Positions 27,001-35,290 of a DNA stretch of 58,546 bases are shown here, piece by piece. Within the stretch, counting starts at the first letter, position 1, and each line of letters opens with the position of its first letter. A model generated the notes under the pieces. That model saw only the letters and a list, made by a program, of their open reading frames with translations, was not told where the DNA came from and ran no database searches. This DNA comes from an uncultured Lachnospiraceae bacterium (lineage in GTDB: Bacteria; Bacillota; Clostridia; Lachnospirales; Lachnospiraceae). The stretch covers positions 1-58,546 of the forward strand of contig CAKRTC010000011.1 of assembly GCA_934402055.1 (NCBI GenBank), given 5' to 3'. The position numbers and the translations under genes are program-made.

Positions 27001-27975
27001 TCAATCAGCATACACGGCCCCAAGCAGCTCTTCTGTATCTTGTGCCGCCTCAGGCTGTCTCAATGCATAATTGATTGCATTCGATACAATTTCATGAGCC
27101 TTATTCTCTATATGCTCAAGCTCATGAACCGTAGATATACACTCCGCCGTAAGTTTGTCCTTAAATCTCCTGATTGGGCCGCGTTCTACCCAATAATTGA
27201 TCTCTTCCTCACTGCGATACTTATTGGTATCGGACTTAGAATGTCCCGCTACCCTATAGGTATGCTCGATAACAAGACACGGTCTCATATTTGTCACAGT
27301 ATACTCTCTGGCTTTAGCCATAGTATCCATAACAGCGATAATATCATTGCCGTCCGTCTCAAAGCATTGCAAACCAAACGGTTCTGCACGCTTGGAGAAA
27401 TCAACATTGGCAGAAGCCCTCTCTACCACTGTGGAAACCGCATAGTGATTTTCCACCAGCACAAATATAATCGGCAGCTTCCAGACTCCCGCGAGATTCA
27501 TAGACTCAAGTACCGCACCTGTGTTGGCAGCGCCGTCTCCCGAAAAACAGACAGACACAGCATCCTTGATACCCTTGAGTTTGATAGTAAGAGCCGCACC
27601 GCAGGCAAGCGGAGCATTAGCTCCGACTATACCGTTTGAACCCATTAATCCACGTTCACGATCACATATATGCATGGAACCGCCACGACCCTTGTTGCTG
27701 CCTGTGACACGACCGAGTATCTCTGCCATTACGCTGTTGACATCAGCGCCTCTGCCGAGACAGACTCCGTGTCCTCTGTGTGTCGTATAAATATAGTCTT
27801 TGTCCTTAAGTACAGCCGTACTTCCGACATCGACCGCTTCCTCGCCTAAGCATAAATGAAGTGTACCATGAACAGCGCCCTCATGATAAAGGCGCATAAT
27901 CTCCTCTTCAAAATCATGTATCATCATCATTCTGAGCAGGAGCTCCTCATAATAATTTTTCATGTTTTTTTTCAT
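27001..27975 (-). CDS. acoA: TPP-dependent 2-oxo acid/acetoin dehydrogenase E1 alpha subunit
   Basis: 324-aa alpha subunit of the same E1. The thiamine-pyrophosphate motif GDGAANTGAVLESMNLA (about 160-177), YTTHRGHG, GRGGSMHI and EHTYRVAGHSKSD are clear. The length fits AcoA better than the longer PDH E1 alpha. It is the first gene of a two-gene operon with acoB, divergent from an MBL-fold gene across a 264-bp region that holds a long hairpin. Confidence 0.88.
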   Translation of the reverse strand: MKKNMKNYYEELLLRMMMIHDFEEEIMRLYHEGAVHGTLHLCLGEEAVDVGSTAVLKDKDYIYTTHRGHGVCLGRGADVNSVMAEILGRVTGSNKGRGGSMHICDRERGLMGSNGIVGANAPLACGAALTIKLKGIKDAVSVCFSGDGAANTGAVLESMNLAGVWKLPIIFVLVENHYAVSTVVERASANVDFSKRAEPFGLQCFETDGNDIIAVMDTMAKAREYTVTNMRPCLVIEHTYRVAGHSKSDTNKYRSEEEINYWVERGPIRRFKDKLTAECISTVHELEHIENKAHEIVSNAINYALRQPEAAQDTEELLGAVYAD

Positions 27976-28122
27976 AATTAGTCCCTACCGTACACTTAAC
28001 TTTTAAAAGCTACCACCAAACACATACAATGTCAAGCTACGCCCCCTACAAAAAAACAAGCGCAAAACACGCCCATTTCCAACATATGTGATATACTGAG
28101 CGATAGCCGAGCCGACATATAC

Positions 28123-28167
28123 GTAAACAAACAAAATAGCTGCTTGCAGAATATTTTGTTTGTTTAT
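28123..28167. repeat. Long hairpin in the acoA-MBL divergent region
   Basis: 16-bp stem with one terminal mismatch (28123-28138 with 28152-28167), the 13-nt loop containing a CTGC/GCAG mini-hairpin. A second small hairpin (CCGTGC/GCACGG) is at 28175-28189. The position in the leaders of two divergent genes suggests regulation or an intervening terminator. Confidence 0.6.
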
Positions 28168-28239
28168 GGATATACCGTGCGAAGCACGGACATCGACAAA
28201 TATCAATTATTACTTATTACTTATATAGGTACATCCGCA

Positions 28240-28971
28240 ATGCACACATACAGATTTGCTTATACATCTAATGCAGGAATTGCAATAAAATTCCCATCTG
28301 CTCTGATATGGGTAGATGCAATACATGATATAAAGGCTCCCACATATTCCACTGTAACACCGGAGATAAAGGAGCATATACTTAAGGATCCTGATTATGT
28401 AGGAGAATACATGCAGGGTCCGGATGCAATGGCTTTTTCACACTGCCATATAGATCATTTCACTTCTGATATAGTGCGTTCTGCCATGAAACGCTGGCCG
28501 GACTCTGAGGTAATACTTCCGGAGAAGTATTTTCCTAATGAAATATACATAGAAGGGGATACTGATGATATTAAGGTCAAAGACGTAGACCTTAAGTTTT
28601 TCAAGACCCATCACTGCACCAAGAGACATCATAACAAGACTCATTACAGTCTCCTGATGCATGACGGAAATGCTAATATTTTTATGCCTATGGATTCCTC
28701 GACTTCGGATCCGGCAATGTATTATCATGCAGTCAATACCAACATAGATATTGCCGTTGTTGATTTTGTCTGGACTCTGCTGCCAAAGGGACGTGAAGTC
28801 ATAATGAACGACATCAACCCAAAGCATCTGCTTATCTATCATCTGCCATTTGCCGAGGATGATATGCATGACTGGAGAGGACAGACACGTGAAGCTGTAA
28901 AGCTTCTTAATACTATCGATGATATAAGGATACTTGATACTCAGTTCCAGAAAGAAGATATTACTGTTTAA
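28240..28971 (+). CDS. MBL-fold metal-dependent hydrolase
   Basis: 243-aa metallo-beta-lactamase-fold protein with the metal motif HCHIDH and further metal ligands in THHCTKRHHNKTHYS and MPMDSSTSDP. It resembles UlaG/RomA-type hydrolases, but the substrate is unknown. I chose the start MHTYRFAYTSNAG at 28240. The frame is open upstream from a TTG at 28144, but that part runs through the long hairpin and encodes no family sequence. The stop codon overlaps the stop of the convergent dCMP deaminase gene. Confidence 0.8.
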   Translation: MHTYRFAYTSNAGIAIKFPSALIWVDAIHDIKAPTYSTVTPEIKEHILKDPDYVGEYMQGPDAMAFSHCHIDHFTSDIVRSAMKRWPDSEVILPEKYFPNEIYIEGDTDDIKVKDVDLKFFKTHHCTKRHHNKTHYSLLMHDGNANIFMPMDSSTSDPAMYYHAVNTNIDIAVVDFVWTLLPKGREVIMNDINPKHLLIYHLPFAEDDMHDWRGQTREAVKLLNTIDDIRILDTQFQKEDITV

Positions 28972-29456
28972 TATCCGAACTCGCCGCTTAAGGAGTCATC
29001 GTCTTCGATCCATTCATTGACGTCGATGACTCTGTATTCGGTATCTGTGTCTCTTACGATCACCTGTTTAATACCTGCGTTGATTATCATGCGCTTGCAC
29101 ATCGAGCAGCAGTTGGCATTTGCTACATACTCATTGCTGTCCATCTCTCTGCCTGAGAGGTATATGGTACTGTCTATCATCTTATCTCGTGAAGCACTTA
29201 TTATCGCGTTGGCCTCTGCATGTACGCTGCGGCACAGCTCATAACGCTCACCTCTCGGAATATTCATCTTTTGTCTTATGCAATATCCCAGATCACTGCA
29301 GTTCTTTCGTCCTCTCGGAGCTCCTACATATCCGGTGGATATAACCTCATCATTCTTAACTATAACCGCTCCGTAGCGTTTTCTTAAGCAGGTACCCCTC
29401 TGTGATACAACATCCGCCAGATCGAGATAATAATTGATCTTGTCTCTTCTATTCAT
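28968..29456 (-). CDS. dCMP deaminase (ComEB-like)
   Basis: 162-aa zinc cytidine/deoxycytidylate deaminase making dUMP for dTMP synthesis. The catalytic HAEANAI and the zinc pair in NCCSMC are visible, along with TCLRKRYGAVIVKND. The start MNRRDKIN at 29456 has GGAGG six bases upstream. The convergent MBL gene overlaps its stop codon by 4 bp. comEB often neighbours comEA/comEC, but here comEC is 22 kb away. Confidence 0.9.
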   Translation of the reverse strand: MNRRDKINYYLDLADVVSQRGTCLRKRYGAVIVKNDEVISTGYVGAPRGRKNCSDLGYCIRQKMNIPRGERYELCRSVHAEANAIISASRDKMIDSTIYLSGREMDSNEYVANANCCSMCKRMIINAGIKQVIVRDTDTEYRVIDVNEWIEDDDSLSGEFGY

Positions 29457-29730
29457 AAATGAACCTCCGCTCAAAAAAATCATAAATCAAATAATAATAA
29501 ATGTTTGCGTAGATTATACCAACTATTACGTCAATGTCAAAGCAAAGGCTGTTTTTGTGCACTTTTTATCATTTTCATACTTTGTTTACACTTTTTTTAT
29601 ATATTTTTGTGGAATGAGGATAAAACTATGTTATAATAATGATACAGATCAGGAATAACTTATCTGCAGGCAGGCCGCAGACATCAAAGCTGCGGAATGC
29701 AAAAAATTTCCAGAGGAAGGAAGTGTTTTT

Positions 29731-30261
29731 ATGAAGTTTAACATCATAGGAAGGAACGTCAACATCGGCGACAGAACAAGAGAGCACATCGAGAAGAAGA
29801 TCGGTAAGTTGTCAAAGTTCTTTGCAGAAGATACCGTCGCTCACGTAACCGTATCCAACCGCAAGGATGACTATATAGTAGAGGTATCTATTCCGATCAA
29901 GAACAATCTTATCCGTGCCGAGGAGACTTCCACAGATCTCTTCGTAACCATAGATCTTGTTGAGGAGATACTTGAGCGTCAGATCAAGCGCCACAGAGCT
30001 AAACTCATAGATAAGAATCAGAATAAGGCATCTTTCTCGTCACTGTTTATTGAGGACGAAGAGCCTGCTGAGGAAGATGAGATCCGTATCGAGAAGGTCA
30101 AGAAGTTTGACTTCAAGCCTATGACAGCCGAGGAGGCCTGCCTCCAGATGGAGCTTATCGGTCACACCTTCTTTGTATATAAGGATGCCGAAACCAATGA
30201 GACCTGCGTTGTATATAAGAGAAAGAACAACAGCTACGGAATTATCGAGCCGGATATCTGA
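29731..30261 (+). CDS. hpf: Ribosome hibernation promoting factor (long form)
   Basis: 176-aa long HPF that dimerises 70S ribosomes to 100S particles in stationary phase. The N-terminal ribosome-binding domain (MKFNIIGRNVNI, VEVSIPI, EILERQIKRHRAKL) is followed by an acidic linker (about 110-120) and the C-terminal dimerisation domain (FDFKPMTAEEACLQMELIGHTFFVY). GGAAGG ribosome site. A TATAAT box at 29632-29637 is a plausible -10 element about 95 bp upstream, and the leader has a CCGCAG/CTGCGG hairpin (29672-29693). A strong terminator follows. Confidence 0.96.
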   Translation: MKFNIIGRNVNIGDRTREHIEKKIGKLSKFFAEDTVAHVTVSNRKDDYIVEVSIPIKNNLIRAEETSTDLFVTIDLVEEILERQIKRHRAKLIDKNQNKASFSSLFIEDEEPAEEDEIRIEKVKKFDFKPMTAEEACLQMELIGHTFFVYKDAETNETCVVYKRKNNSYGIIEPDI

Positions 30262-30309
30262 TATAGTCATATATCCTCTCTTTAAGACAAAATGATTTAG
30301 GAGTCGGAT

Positions 30310-30342
30310 CGGGCTGCATCATGCAGCCCGGTTTTTCTTTTG
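30310..30342 (+). terminator. hpf terminator
   Basis: CGGGCTGCA/TGCAGCCCG stem at 30310-30330 with a triloop, followed by GTTTTTCTTTT. Confidence 0.92.
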
Positions 30343-30396
30343 TAAGATATCGAGCGATATAGGGAGACAGGGAGATATAGGCCAAAACGTGTTGGC

Positions 30397-30440
30397 AAAA
30401 CCGCATATCCGCCTTATATACTTAGCTGATATGCGGTTTT
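30397..30440. terminator. Bidirectional hairpin between hpf and ATPase
   Basis: 12-bp perfect stem AAAACCGCATAT/ATATGCGGTTTT with A- and T-rich ends, between convergent genes. It may end the minus-strand ATPase gene. Confidence 0.6.
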
Positions 30441-30473
30441 AAGTTTATTTGAGCCTCTTCCGAATTATAGCAG

Positions 30474-30519
30474 CATCCGCCGTAGCTGCGAATTTCCCAA
30501 TTCGTCAGTACGGCGGATG
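30474..30519. repeat. Palindromic hairpin after the ATPase gene
   Basis: 11-bp stem CATCCGCCGTA/TACGGCGGATG with an inner GAATT/AATTC stem. No T-run follows on either strand. It lies 28 bp past the ATPase stop codon, so it may protect the mRNA 3' end. Confidence 0.5.
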
Positions 30520-30546
30520 TTTAACACTTTCAAAAACACTTCCGGG

Positions 30547-31785
30547 TCAGCCCTGTGCCATAAACTCTGTTATAGGATAATTGATAATGCCTCCCTTATT
30601 GATCCTTGTCTCCGGATCTGTGGAAAGTACCATCTTAAAGTAATTGTCTCTGATGCGGACAAGCGATCCGAATTTCTTCTTGGCAACATCCTTGTCATCT
30701 ACAGTAGCACAGCAATTCAGATAGGTTCTGTCATCTCCCTTTACGCCCATGAAATCTATCTGGCTCTGATTATTTTTGCCCACATAGAGCTTAAAGCCTC
30801 TTGCAAGCAATTCCAGACAAAGAGCAGTCTCGATCATAGATTCGTAAGAAGCTCCCTCATCTCCCATCACCGCATTTCTCATAGCGGTATCACAGATATA
30901 ATACTTCTCATGTGTCTCAAGCTCTCTGTCGGCTTTGATATCATATCTCGGAACCTTCCTTATAAGGTAGGAACCCGTTAACGCATCAAGGAAAGAATAT
31001 ACGGTATCAACCGATATAGTCACCCCCTGAGCCTTGACATGGTCTCTCAGTGACTTAGGTGAAAATGTCTCCCCGGTATGGCTTAAGATATATTCCATTA
31101 TCTTATCCAGATGCGAAATATCTCTGAGCTTATTGCACTGCACAACGTCCTTAAGCAATATAGTGTTGTAAACATTTCTGAGATAATCCCTTATGAATTC
31201 CTCATTATCGGCTGTGCATCCTGTATAAGCCCCCGGCATAAAGCCTCGTCTCAAATAATCATCAAAGAGTTCTTTTCTGCTGAGCTGTTCGGAACCCTCC
31301 TCGGCATAATGCCCCGGCTCGCCTGCTGTCATCTCCAGATATTCCGAAAATGTAAGCGGATAAACGTCTATTTTCACGTATCTGTAATCCAGTTTCTTGG
31401 CAAAGTCTCCTCTTAAGAGACTCGCATTTGAAGATGAAACGTATATATCACAGTCACAGAGGTTAAGCATTTCAGCTATTACCTCATCCCAGCCTTCCAC
31501 ACACTGCAGTTCATCCAGGAAGATATAACAATGCTCTCCGTTTACACTCTCAACAAAGCTTAGCATCATGTCTCTAAGATCAGAACTTTTATTGAAATAT
31601 GAATATAGTACACCCTCGAAATTGACATAAAAGATACGTTCATCGGGAATATTGCTCTCCTTCAGTTCTTCTATAAACTGTCTGATCAGCGTAGTCTTGC
31701 CGGAACGTCTGACTCCGGTAATTATCTTTACGACATTTCTGTCAACATACATCTCAAGTTTGTTAAGATACAATCTTCTGAGCAT
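30547..31785 (-). CDS. AAA-family ATPase with DUF4143
   Basis: 412-aa protein with an N-terminal P-loop (GVRRSGKTTLIRQF, about 23-36), Walker B IFLDELQ, an arginine-rich sensor region, and a C-terminal DUF4143 domain ending with a degenerate PD-(D/E)XK-like strand (NNQSQIDFMG). This family is widespread in gut bacteria and its function is unknown. A relative with the same layout lies at 49459-50733. It is 24 bp upstream of maf on the same strand order, with maf transcribed before it. Confidence 0.85.
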   Translation of the reverse strand: MLRRLYLNKLEMYVDRNVVKIITGVRRSGKTTLIRQFIEELKESNIPDERIFYVNFEGVLYSYFNKSSDLRDMMLSFVESVNGEHCYIFLDELQCVEGWDEVIAEMLNLCDCDIYVSSSNASLLRGDFAKKLDYRYVKIDVYPLTFSEYLEMTAGEPGHYAEEGSEQLSRKELFDDYLRRGFMPGAYTGCTADNEEFIRDYLRNVYNTILLKDVVQCNKLRDISHLDKIMEYILSHTGETFSPKSLRDHVKAQGVTISVDTVYSFLDALTGSYLIRKVPRYDIKADRELETHEKYYICDTAMRNAVMGDEGASYESMIETALCLELLARGFKLYVGKNNQSQIDFMGVKGDDRTYLNCCATVDDKDVAKKKFGSLVRIRDNYFKMVLSTDPETRINKGGIINYPITEFMAQG

Positions 31786-31809
31786 AAATCCTCCATGTTT
31801 ACAGGCTCA

Positions 31810-32409
31810 TCACATTTTCTTGATAGTCTGTGCAAGTGAAGCTATAGGAAGTCCCATTACGGAGTAAAAATCTCCGTTGATACGCTCTACTATCAAAGCT
31901 CCGCCCTGCTGAATTCCGTATGATCCTGCCTTATCCATAGGCTCACCGCTTGCAATGTACTCACGTATCTCATCATCGCTTAATTCAAAGAATTTAACAT
32001 CCGATACGTAGGTAAATGCGCTCTGCTTTATCTCACCGCTTCCGGGAACTCCTGATAAAACCGTTACTCCGGTAGCAACCTTATGCCAATTGCCGCTGAG
32101 TGCCTTAAGCATCCTAAAGGCATCCGTCTCATCCTTAGGCTTTCCGAAAATAACATCCCCGAGTATAACTACCGTATCTGAGCCAACCACGAGCACATCC
32201 TCTCCCTTGTGGAGATCGTAAACGGCTTTGGCCTTAAGTCCGGAGAGATGCTCCGGCACCTGTACAGCATCCATACCTTCGGGTATAGTCTCATCAACAT
32301 CTGACACCTCTGCCTCAAAGGGAAGTCTCAGTTTCTGTATCAGTTCCCTGCGTCTCGGTGATTGAGAAGCCAGGATCAGTCTCTTCTTCAATAGTCTTTC
32401 TTTATTCAT
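31810..32409 (-). CDS. maf: Maf/YceF nucleotide pyrophosphatase
   Basis: 199-aa house-cleaning nucleoside triphosphate pyrophosphatase of the Maf family, which removes non-canonical nucleotides and was earlier linked to septum inhibition. SQSPRRREL at the N-terminus, VGSDTVVI with the catalytic Asp, and the GKPKD segment are present. Normal length. Probably co-transcribed with the ATPase gene downstream. Confidence 0.93.
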   Translation of the reverse strand: MNKERLLKKRLILASQSPRRRELIQKLRLPFEAEVSDVDETIPEGMDAVQVPEHLSGLKAKAVYDLHKGEDVLVVGSDTVVILGDVIFGKPKDETDAFRMLKALSGNWHKVATGVTVLSGVPGSGEIKQSAFTYVSDVKFFELSDDEIREYIASGEPMDKAGSYGIQQGGALIVERINGDFYSVMGLPIASLAQTIKKM

Positions 32410-32503
32410 AACGTCATCATTATATATTATTTCTTTTGGTTATTTCAATATTAACTCACGCCTTTAGGCAATAAAGTTGGTCATATCCGAATTAATACAA
32501 GGT

Positions 32504-32574
32504 ATCAATTAATTACGGATTGCTTCGCAGCTGCAAGCCGCCGCTTCAACGACTGCAGTCCGGCTTTAATCGAT
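32504..32574 (-). repeat. Internally deleted copy C of the 164-bp repeat
   Basis: 71 bp. On the minus strand it starts ATCGATTAAAGCCGGA like copies A and B, keeps the first hairpin, then jumps at CGAAG to the last arm (CAATCCG). CGAAG occurs at both deletion ends in the full copies, so it arose by deletion between short direct repeats. It lies directly downstream of the HAD gene terminator's T-run. Confidence 0.85.
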
Positions 32575-32577
32575 AAA

Positions 32578-32625
32578 AAAGGAAAAGACTTTGAGATCCG
32601 ATATGCTGTCAAAATCTCAAAGTCT
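32578..32625 (-). terminator. HAD phosphatase gene terminator
   Basis: 12-bp stem (32586-32597 with 32614-32625, AGACTTTGAGAT/ATCTCAAAGTCT) followed by TTTTCCTTTTTT on the minus strand. Confidence 0.88.
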
Positions 32626-32682
32626 CTTGAAAATCTGTATTGTAAATATTGCGATATGTAGTGCCGGCCGTTAATTCCCTTA

Positions 32683-33372
32683 TCAGCTCTGCACTATCAT
32701 CTCAACAAGCTGCATAGGAACTGCAGCGATCTGATCCGCACCTGCCTGCTCAAGTTCACCCGGCTCCGCATATCCGTAGCTTACTCCTATTGTCTGTAAG
32801 CCGAACTGCTTGGCTGCTTTAATATCCCAGACTCTGTCTCCCACCATAACAGCGTGCTCGGGATCAAGGATACCGTTGGTCTTAAGTGCATATCCGATAA
32901 CATCCTCTTTTGTGCTGCGAACTGCTGTCTTGGCCGTATCCACATAACCGCGATCGGATTCATTCTCAGCCGTCGAACCTGCTATGAAGCAGAAGTAATC
33001 CTCCAAACCGAAATGCTCAATAACCTTATGCGCCATGATCTCAGGTTTGGATGTGGCTAAAAGCAGTTTCTTGTCATGAGCAACAAGAGTCTTGAGCATC
33101 TCCTCAACTCCGGGATAAAGCTTGTTCTCAAGATAGCCCTGCTTATCATAATACTCTCTGAAATACTTGAGAGCCTCCATAGCCTGTTCACCCTCAATAT
33201 TATAGAAGGTCTTGAGTGACCATATCACAGGCGGTCCTATGATATTGCCGAAACTCTCCGGCTTAGGTTCGATGCCATATTTTGACAGACAATATTTAAG
33301 AGCATTTACAATGCCCTCATATGAATCTGTCAATGTTCCGTCCAAGTCAAATAAAATATATCTTTTATCCAT
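32683..33372 (-). CDS. HAD-superfamily phosphatase (phosphoglycolate phosphatase-like)
   Basis: 229-aa HAD hydrolase with DLDGTLTDS (nucleophile Asp), a helical cap, ATSKPE and the late acid motif VMVGDRVWDIKAA. It resembles Gph/PpaX enzymes, and the substrate is not certain. I chose MDKRYILFDLDG at 33372. The frame extends to a GTG at 33468 without a ribosome site, and the extra 32 residues are low-complexity and unlike the family. It is divergent from the glycerate-kinase-like operon, so a link to phosphoglycerate/glycolate metabolism is possible but unproven. Confidence 0.82.
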   Translation of the reverse strand: MDKRYILFDLDGTLTDSYEGIVNALKYCLSKYGIEPKPESFGNIIGPPVIWSLKTFYNIEGEQAMEALKYFREYYDKQGYLENKLYPGVEEMLKTLVAHDKKLLLATSKPEIMAHKVIEHFGLEDYFCFIAGSTAENESDRGYVDTAKTAVRSTKEDVIGYALKTNGILDPEHAVMVGDRVWDIKAAKQFGLQTIGVSYGYAEPGELEQAGADQIAAVPMQLVEMIVQS

Positions 33373-33813
33373 ATTTTTTCTCTTATTACCGGATTCGTAT
33401 TCGTCAGCACATGCCTCATTTGACACATGAGAGCTGTTTTCGTCCCGATAATTTCTATATTTTACCACTTATACTTAAAAATATCAAGTTTGCCCGATTT
33501 TCAGGACATTTTACATGATTATCTCACAGCCTACAATGTACCTCCTCTGAGGAATCTCGTTATTTTATTAAATATATGTATTTTTTAGTACAAATGTATT
33601 TTTCTTGTCTTTTTATTGATGCAGCTATTGCACTTGATATTTTTCAGATGTATTCTGCGAATATACGAAACACATTTATGTCAATGTACTGTAATCAAAA
33701 AAAAGCAGAGTCGGATCGGTGTATGAATACTTCAACTCTCCGGCAGCTTAATCCTACAGCACAGCATCCCGGACACATGCAGCATGGCATCCGCCTGTAA
33801 GGGAGATTCAATT
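33373..33813. promoter_or_regulatory. Divergent regulatory region of the sugar-acid operon
   Basis: About 440 bp with no supported gene, AT-rich. It contains two direct repeats ATGTATTTTT at 33576-33585 and 33594-33603 (18-bp spacing), a possible binding site for the RpiR-type regulator encoded downstream. Promoter hexamers are not clear. Confidence 0.4.
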
Positions 33814-35211
33814 ATGAAAATACGAAACTACAAAAGCCTTACCGATCACGGAGATACAGAATCACGCAAGATAGTACTTGATATTACCGAACGTACCCTG
33901 GAACATCTCGACAGTTATAAGCTGATCAAGAGCATCACAAGCTTTGACGGTCATGTATTGAAGATCGGTAACAACAAATGGAATCTTGATGCCAAGAAAA
34001 ACGTATATCTAATAGGTGCCGGAAAAGCCTGCAACCACATGGCACGTGCTATAGATGAGATACTGGGAGCAAGGCTTACCCGCGGCATCGCCATAGTTAA
34101 GATACTTGAGGAAAGTGATGTCTTCAATAAGACAGAAGTATATGTCGGAGGTCATCCTCTTCCTAATGAAGCCGGCTATCAAGCCTGCCTTAAAATCATT
34201 GATATGGTAAAACATGCCGGACCGGATGATCTGTTCATAGTAGTTATAAGCGGCGGAAGCTCCGCACTTATGAGCTGTCCGAGAGAAGGCATATCTCTTC
34301 AGGATGAAATAATAACAACAGACGTAATGCTTAAAAGCGGCGCAAACATATACGAGGTAAATGCGGTCCGCCGACATATATCGGCGCTTAACGGCGGCAT
34401 GCTTGCAAAGCTTATTGAGGAACAAGGCTCCGAGCTCATAGGCTTCGGTATCAGCGATGCTGTGGGTAATCCTCCTACAGATCATCCTGAAGAGAGATGC
34501 TTAAGCTACAACTCAACTCCTATGGGACCGGATAATACAACTTTAGAGGACGCCAGGAATGCGATCAGAAAATATGACGCATCTGACAGACTACCAAAAA
34601 ATGTCGTTGATTTTATAATGAACGCCGGACCGGAATATGAAACTCCTAAAGCATTTCCGAACAATACCTATTTCAGGATAAACACACTTCCCGACAGCTG
34701 TATCATAGCAAAGTCGATTGCCGAGGAGATGGGATACAACGCTTATATACTCACCTCCTTCCTTGAAGGAGAGGCAAAGAATGCCGGAACCGTATTTGCA
34801 TCTATAGCCAGACAGATACAATCTTACGGAACTCCGTTTAAAGCTCCCTGCGTAATCTTAAGCTCCGGAGAGGTAACTACACTTATAAATGACAACAGCA
34901 CTATCAAAGGACATGGCGGTCCGTCTCAGGAGATGATGACAGGTTTTGCGCTCTCCGCCGATAAGATACCCGGTGCCTGCATGCTGTCTATAGACAGTGA
35001 AGGAACCGACGGAACAACTCCTGTTGCAGGTGCGATAACAGACAGCACAAGCCTTTTGACCGCACGCAAAGCCGGTATTGATTTTCCTGAGGCTCTCAGG
35101 AATCACGCCTGCTATGAAGCACTTGAAGCCGTTGGCGACACTATACTCACCGGAAATACGGGCACAAATCTCTGTGATTTTAATGTTATGTTCGTACCAA
35201 GCATTAATTAA
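33814..35211 (+). CDS. Glycerate 2-kinase-like protein (MOFRL family)
   Basis: 465-aa protein of the type-2 glycerate kinase family, which makes 2-phosphoglycerate from D-glycerate and ATP. Family segments visible are GAGKACNHMARA, GGHPLPNEAG, VISGGSSALM, NAVRRHISALNGG and a late GTDGTTPVAGA. The region that is normally SDVxGDDPxxIASGPT reads SDAVGNPPTDHPEERC, and the usual GRGGRNQE reads GHGGPSQE, so substrate use may differ. Start at 33814 has GGGAG eight bases upstream. First gene of an operon with an enolase paralogue and an RpiR regulator. Confidence 0.85.
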   Translation: MKIRNYKSLTDHGDTESRKIVLDITERTLEHLDSYKLIKSITSFDGHVLKIGNNKWNLDAKKNVYLIGAGKACNHMARAIDEILGARLTRGIAIVKILEESDVFNKTEVYVGGHPLPNEAGYQACLKIIDMVKHAGPDDLFIVVISGGSSALMSCPREGISLQDEIITTDVMLKSGANIYEVNAVRRHISALNGGMLAKLIEEQGSELIGFGISDAVGNPPTDHPEERCLSYNSTPMGPDNTTLEDARNAIRKYDASDRLPKNVVDFIMNAGPEYETPKAFPNNTYFRINTLPDSCIIAKSIAEEMGYNAYILTSFLEGEAKNAGTVFASIARQIQSYGTPFKAPCVILSSGEVTTLINDNSTIKGHGGPSQEMMTGFALSADKIPGACMLSIDSEGTDGTTPVAGAITDSTSLLTARKAGIDFPEALRNHACYEALEAVGDTILTGNTGTNLCDFNVMFVPSIN

Positions 35212-35290
35212 TCGATATTTTTCTATCGTATCATAATTTTATTATCATTTTTATATGATAATAAATTTAGAAAGGATCAGGAATCAAACA

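Noticed and set aside
28144..28239. Upstream extension of the MBL-fold gene from a TTG
   Set aside because: The extra residues come from the long hairpin and leader and are not part of the family. An ATG at 28240 fits the fold start.
29600..29640. Full sigma-A promoter for hpf
   Set aside because: Only a TATAAT box is convincing. The nearest TTG-type -35 hexamer has 19-bp spacing, so it was mentioned but not annotated as a promoter.
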